The notes under the pieces are model-generated. The model saw nothing but the letters and a program-made list of their open reading frames with translations, did no database searches and had not been told where the DNA came from. A program made the translations under genes and the position numbers. From a virus, in IMG/VR virus record IMGVR_UViG_3300032288_000862, positions 1 through 39,159 of that record: a DNA stretch of 39,159 nt; one strand, given 5' to 3'. Every line of letters starts with the position of its first letter. Positions within the stretch are counted from its first letter, which is position 1. Shown piece after piece: positions 32,635 through 39,159 of the stretch.

Positions 32635-32871
32635 CTACCAGACTACTCCAGCAGTATCAGTTCCTGTGATTCTGTATATGTTTCCTGCCACCAATCCACC
32701 AGCCTTTGCAGCTGCGTTGTTAGCGTATACAGGCACACTTGGTAGAGGCATTGATAGAATGCTTCCGATAGTATAGTTCTTAGTGATGTTGCTGTCCTGA
32801 GCGTCAGTCCCGATTAACTTATCGCTATAAGATACCGTAGAATCTGTAGAGTATGAGCTTATTTTTGCCAT
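32635..32871 (-). CDS. Short fibre-like protein, 78 residues
   Basis: A 78-residue protein with an N-terminus typical of short phage fibre or attachment modules: MAKISSYSTDSTVSYSDKLI then GTDAQDSNITKNYTIGSI. The second half (VPVYANNAAAKAGGLVAGNI, YRITGTDTAGVVW) matches a repeat often found near fibre genes in Bacteroidetes phages. It ends with two stop codons in a row (TAG then TAA). It sits 2 bases after the 97-residue gene downstream of the two long fibres. It is probably a minor fibre or head-fibre component; this is inferred from sequence style. Confidence 0.6.
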   Translation of the reverse strand: MAKISSYSTDSTVSYSDKLIGTDAQDSNITKNYTIGSILSMPLPSVPVYANNAAAKAGGLVAGNIYRITGTDTAGVVW

Positions 32872-32873
32872 GA

Positions 32874-33167
32874 TTATTCAGCGGTTACAGGTGGTACATA
32901 GTCACCAGTGATGGTTAGGTTCAGCTCTGATGCTACCCAGTCCCATGCGTAGGAGTCCACTTCCCATTGAGCGTATGCTTCACCAGTCATGCTCAAGTTT
33001 CCTTGTGCCACTTGTTGAGCTACATTACCCTCAGCTGTTTGAGAAAGTAGTTGATAATAGAATGTCGCACTTGTTCCTAGTGTAACATTTACAGCGTAAG
33101 CGTTTAAGATAGTTGCCTCTACTGTTTGTCCGTTGTCCCAGATTGAGACGGGTTCGATTGTTTTCAT
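32874..33167 (-). CDS. Small fibre-associated conserved protein, 97 residues
   Basis: A 97-residue protein beginning MKTIEPVSIWDNGQTVEATI with a beta-rich body (ATFYYQLLSQTAEGNVAQQV, GNLSMTGEAYAQWEVDSYAW) and ending TGDYVPPVTAE. Proteins of this kind are very common beside tail-fibre genes in Bacteroidetes phages. The start overlaps the stop of the 886-residue fibre as ATGA (33164-33167), so it is coupled to the fibre. It may act as a fibre-assembly or tip component. No enzyme motif, signal or membrane segment is present; the function is unproved. Confidence 0.65.
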   Translation of the reverse strand: MKTIEPVSIWDNGQTVEATILNAYAVNVTLGTSATFYYQLLSQTAEGNVAQQVAQGNLSMTGEAYAQWEVDSYAWDWVASELNLTITGDYVPPVTAE

Positions 33168-35824
33168 AAGTTTTTAAGTTTATCTATTTGTTGTTGTTGT
33201 TCTTGTATTGCTTTTATTAACATGGGAACGAATACTGAATATTTTACAGACTTTGTAGTAGTGCCTAAATAATTTCCATCTTTATCTTTATCAGGAGATT
33301 CATCAATCATTGCAGGGAATATCTCTTCCAATTCTTGAGCAATCACACCTAACTGTTTAGTATTTTCGCCTATCAAATTGTAGTTTCTAATTTTGACCTT
33401 CATCAAGTCATTCAACTTAGGTGTAGCATCTTCAATATTTTCTTTTAGTTTTATGTCTGATAAAGCACCATAGGAATTATTTGCATTTTGAATATTACCA
33501 TTAGAATATATGATTACTCTATTCCCACCTGCTGAATTAGAATATCCTCTAAAATAATGATAATCAGTTCCATTTGTATTTAGATTAACTAGTAAACCGT
33601 CCCCAGCGGCATTATGATTCAATAAATAAAGAGTCATTGTTGCTGCTGTATTTTTTATTTGATGATAAGGACTCCCAGGAGCAATATAATTTCCATCATT
33701 ACTAAGTTGTAAATATCCTACATCTGTAATTCTCATTTTTTCAGCATCATTAGCTCCAAATCGTAAAGCTCTATTTAATGATGCAAAAATAAATGAACCT
33801 CCTGCTGAATCATTTACCCCTAAATCTAATCTTTGACTTGAGTTTGATATTGTTATTACATTTGCAGCAGTAGACGTTGTTGCAACTTCTAACTTGGAAC
33901 TAGGACTAGCCGTGCCAATGCCTACATTGCCATCTCCTCTTACATGAAAGTAATTAGTTCCAGCTCCTTGATTAAAAACTCTAAATGAGGCATCACTTGA
34001 ATTTGTCCCTCCTATTATAGTTGCTCCATAGCTTTGGCCTGCTGTAACGCCTGTAGTATATACTAATAGTGCGGATGCATTTGCTGTTGTTTGAGCAACT
34101 GTTAGTCTTTCACTGTTTATTATTGTTGTTCCGATGCCTACATTGCCTCCGTTTGTAATAGTTAAAGCATCAGTAGTTCCGCCAGTTGTAACTCTAAAAT
34201 CACCATTAGTAACAGAACGTATATTAGAACCATTGCCATTACCTGACTGCATTAGAGTTAAAACGTTGCCGTCTAAAATTCTAGTTGCTCCATTTACTTG
34301 CAATCTTTGTCCACTATCCGTTAACGTTCCAATCAGCACGTTACTGTTTGGTTTTATAACAATACTATTAGTTCCATTTACGTGAAAATAAAGCTCATTT
34401 GCTGCGCTTCCTAAAGCTATGTAATTTGAAGCTGGAGACGCAGTATTATTAAAATAAAGAAACGCAGCAGCTCCACTAGCTTCAGCTTTTAAACTATTAG
34501 CCGTCACACTACTGGAAAATGTTGCAGCTCCTGTGGAGGAAAAAGTACAAGTAGTAACACCACCATTAGCAAAAACTGTTTGATTAGCTTGTGTAGGGTG
34601 AGATGTTCCATAAAATATTGCAAAAGTATTAGTTGATGAATTGCTTAAAATAATTCTACCAGTTGCATCATTATTTCTTATTCTTGCGTCATTATTTGCA
34701 ATAACTAAACTATCTGACGTAACACTACTTGAAAAGGTAGCTGCGCCTGTGGAAGCTAGGGTTAAAACTTGTGTTAAACTACCAGCGGCTGGTCTAGTAT
34801 AAAATTGCAATTCAGTTCCTACGTTATCTGTTACTGCAACCGCTCTAATATTAGCAACTGTTGAAACACTTGAATTATACCAAGCAATCCCCCCTCTAAT
34901 ACCACTCGTAACAGAACTATAATTTGACATTGCAATTGTAACATCGCTTGATTTTCCAACTTGTAATTCCGCAGCTGGGCTATAAACGCCATTAATACCT
35001 ACGCTACTTGAAAAGGTAGCTGAACCTGTGGAGGTTATGGTCAAGGCATTTGTTGCAGAGGCAGTCCCTAATATAATATCCGAAATATCAGTACTTCTAC
35101 CAATCTCAACTTGATTACTAGTGTTTAATTTAAAAATAGTTCTATATGCAGTATCTTGAAAATTTCTTGCTTGAATTCCATAGTTATTTCCAAAATTAAA
35201 AAACCCTGCGCTAGTGATAATGTTGCCCGTAAAGCTAGCACTAGTCCCATTCAAAGCACCTGTTAACGTACCACCTGTTAAAGGCAGGTAACCACTAAGG
35301 CTTGAAGTCAATGCTATAGTGCCATCAGCATCAGGCAAGGTAAAGGTTCTTGTAGCAGATGCAGTGATGCTGTTCAAACTAAAAATAGCACCACGAAAAA
35401 CACCTGCCCCTGTTGTCTGATAAAAATTAAATTGATTAGTTGTGCCTGAACCTATAGTCCCATAGCCATTTACTAAACTGAAAATAGCATCGCTTCTTAA
35501 ATTAATCTGTCCTGCATTATTAGCTGAACCCGTAGCTCTTATTGTGTGTGCTGTGATATTATATATACCTAAATCAACATTTGTTGTTGCGCCAGTGTAT
35601 GGGACGTATCCACCAGCAACTGCTGGAGCAGCACCTATGTCTGATAGGAGTTCTGCGCCTGTACGGTATTTAATAATCCCTGTGTCTGAGACTAGGAACT
35701 TATCAGTATCAGTAGTAGCATTAGCAATAGTGTTTACATCTAAGCTTCCTGCAATGCCCACATCCCCATTGGCACCTAAGTCAAAGTAGTTTATTAATTC
35801 CGATGTCCCCGTATTCTTGCTCAT
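33164..35824 (-). CDS. Tail fibre with C-terminal S74 intramolecular chaperone
   Basis: An 886-residue long fibre. The N-terminus (NTGTSELINYFDLGANGDVG) suggests attachment to the particle. The shaft consists of beta-rich repeats with stock fibre phrases such as LPLTGGTLTGALNGT, STGAATFSSSV (repeated) and NVLIGT-x-TDSG-x-x-LQVNG. The last 100 residues (from about 786) are a peptidase S74 / endosialidase-type chaperone: YGALSDIKLKENIED, with the serine and lysine of the self-cleaving dyad, then IRNYNLIG, QLGVIAQELEEIFP and a terminal coiled coil. This domain trimerises the fibre and then cuts itself off. The stop of the preceding fibre overlaps its start (TAATG). The host receptor cannot be predicted. 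Confidence 0.85.
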   Translation of the reverse strand: MSKNTGTSELINYFDLGANGDVGIAGSLDVNTIANATTDTDKFLVSDTGIIKYRTGAELLSDIGAAPAVAGGYVPYTGATTNVDLGIYNITAHTIRATGSANNAGQINLRSDAIFSLVNGYGTIGSGTTNQFNFYQTTGAGVFRGAIFSLNSITASATRTFTLPDADGTIALTSSLSGYLPLTGGTLTGALNGTSASFTGNIITSAGFFNFGNNYGIQARNFQDTAYRTIFKLNTSNQVEIGRSTDISDIILGTASATNALTITSTGSATFSSSVGINGVYSPAAELQVGKSSDVTIAMSNYSSVTSGIRGGIAWYNSSVSTVANIRAVAVTDNVGTELQFYTRPAAGSLTQVLTLASTGAATFSSSVTSDSLVIANNDARIRNNDATGRIILSNSSTNTFAIFYGTSHPTQANQTVFANGGVTTCTFSSTGAATFSSSVTANSLKAEASGAAAFLYFNNTASPASNYIALGSAANELYFHVNGTNSIVIKPNSNVLIGTLTDSGQRLQVNGATRILDGNVLTLMQSGNGNGSNIRSVTNGDFRVTTGGTTDALTITNGGNVGIGTTIINSERLTVAQTTANASALLVYTTGVTAGQSYGATIIGGTNSSDASFRVFNQGAGTNYFHVRGDGNVGIGTASPSSKLEVATTSTAANVITISNSSQRLDLGVNDSAGGSFIFASLNRALRFGANDAEKMRITDVGYLQLSNDGNYIAPGSPYHQIKNTAATMTLYLLNHNAAGDGLLVNLNTNGTDYHYFRGYSNSAGGNRVIIYSNGNIQNANNSYGALSDIKLKENIEDATPKLNDLMKVKIRNYNLIGENTKQLGVIAQELEEIFPAMIDESPDKDKDGNYLGTTTKSVKYSVFVPMLIKAIQEQQQQIDKLKNL
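34503..35035 (-). repeat. Dispersed fibre-shaft repeats, STGAATFSSSV type
   Basis: Three copies of about 35 bases lie at 34503-34538, 34719-34756 and 35001-35035. They share the + strand core CTACTTGAAAAGGTAGCTG and CCTGTGGA, with some changes, and encode STG[AS]ATFSSSV. A fourth copy lies in the neighbouring fibre gene. Confidence 0.75.
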
Positions 35825-38800
35825 TAGTTCTTACTTTTTAATTCGTCTAACTCTGCCTTAAGTTCTTGTACTGACTTTACCAATGCAGCAATGATTGGTC
35901 TGTCCTGCAATCCAATAAAATCTCCATTCTCAACGTATGCCTGTGGAATGAATTCTTTAACCTCTTGTGCAATGAATCCTAGATGTTTATCAGAAGTTTC
36001 ATTATCAGATTTCATTCTATATAAAGTAGGCTTTAAACCTAGTATTTCATTTAAACCTATTGTTGATTCTTCAAAATCCTTCTTTTTATTTATATCTGAT
36101 AATGCAGTATATGCGCCACTTGAACTATTAATATCAGCTAATAAAGAACCTTGATAAATAAAATTAAATTTATTAAAAGCATCTGCATTTCTTAATTCCC
36201 AATAAGTACCATTATTATTTGAAAATCTTACACCAAAAGAAGCCCCTGAAGATGGATTTGCTAACATACTAATAAAACCATTAACTTGCATCTTATTCCC
36301 ATTATCACTTGTCGTTCCAATCAGCACGTTGCCGCCTGAGGTGATTGTTAATCTAACATTGTTAGCAGTAGCAAATTGAATAGGAAAATCCGTTGCGTCT
36401 CCACTTCTAATTACTAATGCAGAACCAATTCCAGCTGCTATACCTGTTCCATCTGCCCTGTTAATTCCAATTGCACTATATGTATTTCCTCCAGTTTGAG
36501 TTAGAAAATATTGAGGAGCAGTAGACGTATTTGCTGCATTAGAACCAAAATTACCGCCAGCCGTCACACTACTCGAAAAGGTAGCTGCGCCTGTGGAGGC
36601 TATTCCTAAAACAGGGTTATTATTTATTGCTAAGTTTAAATTAGAACCTGATGGAGTATTTAAAAATAATCCAGCACCTCCATCGCTTCCTATCCATCTT
36701 TGAGAACCAGCACCAACTAATGCTCCAGTAAAAACATTAATATTGCTCCAAGTTGCGCTAGTTCCAGTCAAAGCACCACTAAACCGCCCAGTTCCGTTAA
36801 CGTCTAGCTTATAGCCAGCGTCTGTGGTTGTGCCGATTAGGATGTTCCCGTTATTTTTAAAAACGCCTAAAGTAGTAGCACCATCAAACCATCTAAATAT
36901 ATCGTTTGCGCCATTACTTGTTTTTGCTACTAAAGCAACATTCCCACTCGCTGGAGATTCACTAGGTATTACAAAAGTTGCTCCATAACTTCCAGATATT
37001 GTACTTGAAAATGCAGCTGCAACTCCAACTGTCACAAGTGTTCCGCTATCTTGTATATTACTATTTCCAATCGTTGTACTTCCTGTAAACTTAGGCAAAT
37101 AATTAGTCGTTCCTGTTCCAGTTACTGGGTTAGTCAAAGCGTTTTGCTTCCCATTCAGCTGGGTTTGAATAGAGCTTGTCACTCCCTTAACGTAGCTAAG
37201 CTCAGTCAGTGATGGGTAGGTCGCAGTGCTTAAACTTGCTATCGTTGTGGACGCTGTGAAGTACGCAAGCTCATTAGTCGTACCGCTTCCTGAGATGCTG
37301 TTCACAATCCCTGAGGTGTACTTAATGATGTCCACAATGTTTCCTGCCATTGTCCCTACAGCAAGCACCACGGTAGTGCCGTTAGTAGCTGTGTAGTCAG
37401 ACGATGTCAATCGAACACCGTTAATGAATACGTCTACAAGCCCAACAGTGTACCCACCTGTTACAGTGAACGTAGTCTGTGAAGCTGTAGCGATGTATGT
37501 CTGTATCTCTCTAGCAGATGGGTTTACTGTCCCTGCGTACTCAGGGATATTAAGAACGCCTGTAACATTATTATAAGTAGCAGGTCCACTAGATCCAGTT
37601 GTTGTTAAACTAATCGCTGCTCTACTTGTAGATGTTACTTGGCCAAGTGTAGCAAACTCATTGTTATTGACAGCGTTGCTACCGATCACACGTCCCTTGA
37701 AGTTAGCAACCACACCTGCTGGTAGGTCAGCAATAGATCCTGTTATAGCGTCTACGACACCGTTAGTCTCTCCAACAATGATGCTTGAAGCGAACTGCTG
37801 CACGCCTGTGTTGTATGCGTAGATAGGATATCTGCCTGTAGGATTATTTGCGTAGTAGTCTAGAAGGTTTGTGTTTACAGATGCACTTAAAAGTCTCTCT
37901 CCTGTAACAAGCACACCTCTAAAGAATGACAATGGAGTCACAGAGAATCCACTTCCATTCCTATTAAATGTATTGACAAAGCTCCATGTAGCCTCACCAC
38001 TTGGCACCAGCTCATTTTGATTGTAAGCTACCTTCAGACCGTAAATGGTATCTGTGCCAATCTTAAAGTTTAATACATCACCGCCCCTAAGAATAGTCTT
38101 CAGTCCAGTTATGGTCTGTGTTGTATCAAGAGTAACGTACCCACTCAGGTCAGTACTATAGTTAGGAATATTTAAAGTGCTTCCTATTAATGTAGCGGCC
38201 CCAGTTGTTCCAGTGGTAGTTAATGTTATAGCGTTCTGCTTTCCATTAAAAGTAATCCAATCGGCAGAAGACAAAGCACCTCTAATCGTAGAAGTTGCTG
38301 TAGGTAGATTGAAGGTATGAGTAGCAACTGAGCTTGCAATGTTAAAGTCAGTTCCTGAAGTTCCTACCTGAAAGTATTGAACCTGTCTAGTAAGTCCATT
38401 CAAAGCAGTTAACCCGTTAGCAAACGTGGTTATAATCTGACATAGGTGACTATTCTCAGTATGTAACGTTATAGTTCTACCTGCATTGGTAACATATATT
38501 CTAATAGCAAGCCTATCGGTAGTAGACAATACAGTCTCAGGAACACCTAGTGTTGAGAAGTAAGGATTAATTGTCGTGCCTAAAGATATTAACTCAGGAT
38601 TTGTAGAATTGCTTGCAATTAAAGTAAATGCAGTTCCATCATACTTATACAACTCTACATAGAATGTTGGACTTCCTCCTCCTGATGAAGCAGAGAAATA
38701 AATCTCAAGGTTCCAGTTTCCTCCGGGAATTAATAATGATTCAGGATCATTGGCATCAGTAATAAACTGAGCAATGTATCCATCTGTATTTATACTAAAG

Positions 38801-39159
38801 TCAGTACCTGCTCCAAATACTGGAGTCTTACTCATTTCATAGTACGTGTTGCCTACAAATGTCCCTTGATTTATAGAGCCATTTAAGTAGTAAGACACAG
38901 ATGAACCTCCGCCACCTCCACCACCGGGGAAGTCTCCAAGAGTACCATCACCTCTAACGTACTGAGATGCCGTACCTGCGCCAACAACAGTTAATGTGCC
39001 AGAGCTTGTTACAGGACTGTTAGATACAGTAAATGCAATAGGCATACTAAGCCCTACACTAGTAACTGTACCTACAAATTGGTCAGTGTACTGAGGGATA
39101 TTTAATGTATTGCCAATTAATGTTGCCGCTCCACTTGTGCCTGTTGTAGTTAAAGTCAA
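35824..39159 (-). CDS. Second tail fibre with S74 chaperone (5' end outside window)
   Basis: At least 1111 residues of a long fibre; the frame runs off the window edge and the apparent TTG start there is an artefact. The shaft carries three copies of a LTTTG-x-x-G-x-AT...LNIP-x-Y unit (one at the window edge), a TSSGTLTVVGAGTASQYVRG block, a glycine hinge (PGGGGGGGSS) and repeats such as VLIGTTTDAGYKLDVNG. The C-terminal 90 or so residues are an S74 chaperone: YTALSDINKKKDFEES with the serine-lysine dyad, LYRMKSDNETSDKHLGFIAQ, then a coiled coil (VQELKAELDELKSKN). It is followed directly by the 886-residue fibre (TAATG junction). Having two such fibres side by side suggests two receptor specificities or a hetero-fibre; this is inference. 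Confidence 0.85.
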   Translation of the reverse strand: MTLTTTGTSGAATLIGNTLNIPQYTDQFVGTVTSVGLSMPIAFTVSNSPVTSSGTLTVVGAGTASQYVRGDGTLGDFPGGGGGGGSSVSYYLNGSINQGTFVGNTYYEMSKTPVFGAGTDFSINTDGYIAQFITDANDPESLLIPGGNWNLEIYFSASSGGGSPTFYVELYKYDGTAFTLIASNSTNPELISLGTTINPYFSTLGVPETVLSTTDRLAIRIYVTNAGRTITLHTENSHLCQIITTFANGLTALNGLTRQVQYFQVGTSGTDFNIASSVATHTFNLPTATSTIRGALSSADWITFNGKQNAITLTTTGTTGAATLIGSTLNIPNYSTDLSGYVTLDTTQTITGLKTILRGGDVLNFKIGTDTIYGLKVAYNQNELVPSGEATWSFVNTFNRNGSGFSVTPLSFFRGVLVTGERLLSASVNTNLLDYYANNPTGRYPIYAYNTGVQQFASSIIVGETNGVVDAITGSIADLPAGVVANFKGRVIGSNAVNNNEFATLGQVTSTSRAAISLTTTGSSGPATYNNVTGVLNIPEYAGTVNPSAREIQTYIATASQTTFTVTGGYTVGLVDVFINGVRLTSSDYTATNGTTVVLAVGTMAGNIVDIIKYTSGIVNSISGSGTTNELAYFTASTTIASLSTATYPSLTELSYVKGVTSSIQTQLNGKQNALTNPVTGTGTTNYLPKFTGSTTIGNSNIQDSGTLVTVGVAAAFSSTISGSYGATFVIPSESPASGNVALVAKTSNGANDIFRWFDGATTLGVFKNNGNILIGTTTDAGYKLDVNGTGRFSGALTGTSATWSNINVFTGALVGAGSQRWIGSDGGAGLFLNTPSGSNLNLAINNNPVLGIASTGAATFSSSVTAGGNFGSNAANTSTAPQYFLTQTGGNTYSAIGINRADGTGIAAGIGSALVIRSGDATDFPIQFATANNVRLTITSGGNVLIGTTSDNGNKMQVNGFISMLANPSSGASFGVRFSNNNGTYWELRNADAFNKFNFIYQGSLLADINSSSGAYTALSDINKKKDFEESTIGLNEILGLKPTLYRMKSDNETSDKHLGFIAQEVKEFIPQAYVENGDFIGLQDRPIIAALVKSVQELKAELDELKSKN
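36563..36600 (-). repeat. Copy of the STGAATFSSSV repeat in the second fibre gene
   Basis: This 38-base stretch is nearly identical to 34719-34756 in the adjacent fibre gene (shared + strand core GAAAAGGTAGCTGCGCCTG), so the two genes share DNA-level homology that could allow recombination between them. Confidence 0.75.

Noticed and set aside
39157-39159. TTG as the start of the second fibre.
   Set aside because: It lies at the window edge inside a repeated shaft motif that occurs internally with isoleucine or serine before it; the gene continues upstream.
1-39159. Stop-codon reassignment, as in some crAss-like phages.
   Set aside because: TAG, TGA and TAA all end genes at expected junctions, and large conserved genes are uninterrupted under the standard code.
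1-39159. CRISPR array, insertion sequence, integrase or attachment site.
   Set aside because: No regularly spaced short repeats, transposase, integrase or terminal inverted repeats were seen; the repeats found are coding repeats in structural genes.

Overview
The window looks like part of a tailed-phage genome from the crAss-like group (Crassvirales) or a close relative, infecting a member of the Bacteroidetes. This rests on recognised family likeness, not a database search: the large terminase, the roughly 800-residue portal, the major capsid protein, the 1474-residue tail 'stabilization'-type protein and the ring/tail-tubular genes all read like crAss-like proteins in crAss-like order. The DNA is AT-rich. 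Leaders are A-rich with little Shine-Dalgarno sequence, and the best promoter fits the Bacteroidetes consensus (TTTG, 20-base spacer, TATATTTG). TAG and TGA both end genes where expected, so the standard bacterial code applies. No integrase, repressor or other lysogeny gene is seen.

Layout. Bases 1-3018 (+ strand) hold the end of an early/replication arm: the C-terminal half of an SF2/SNF2-type helicase, a tRNA-Leu-like RNA of unusual form, then ten very small genes, nearly all overlapping the next by a few bases. These include a VRR-NUC nuclease and a protein resembling DnaA domain IV. Bases 3015-39159 (- strand) are one continuous run of virion genes, transcribed from right to left. The two arms meet tail to tail with overlapping stop codons inside a shared hairpin at 3000-3033.

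In transcription order the virion arm reads: two long tail fibres, each ending in an S74 self-cleaving chaperone (the first runs off the window), small accessory proteins, a GroES-like co-chaperonin, a candidate small terminase, large terminase, portal, scaffold, major capsid protein, two small basic paralogues, a 249-residue protein of unknown role, two neck/tail-tube-type proteins, the 1474-residue tail protein, a duplicated 552-residue receptor-binding candidate, a conserved structural protein, a GNAT-like protein, two probable internal virion proteins and a 2795-residue polyvalent protein with an HEIAH metallopeptidase motif. The scaffold-to-249-residue block looks like its own transcription unit: a promoter at 26885-26916 and hairpin terminators after the capsid gene, after the 111-residue gene and, strongest, at 22794-22820.

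The least explained items are the tRNA-like RNA with an enlarged anticodon loop, the GroES-like protein with two GroES-like halves, the paired basic capsid-region proteins with a TonB-box-like motif, the tiny Tat-signal-like protein in the early cluster, and the giant polyvalent protein. There is no stretch over 300 bases without a gene; the largest gap, 577-698, is filled by the tRNA-like element.
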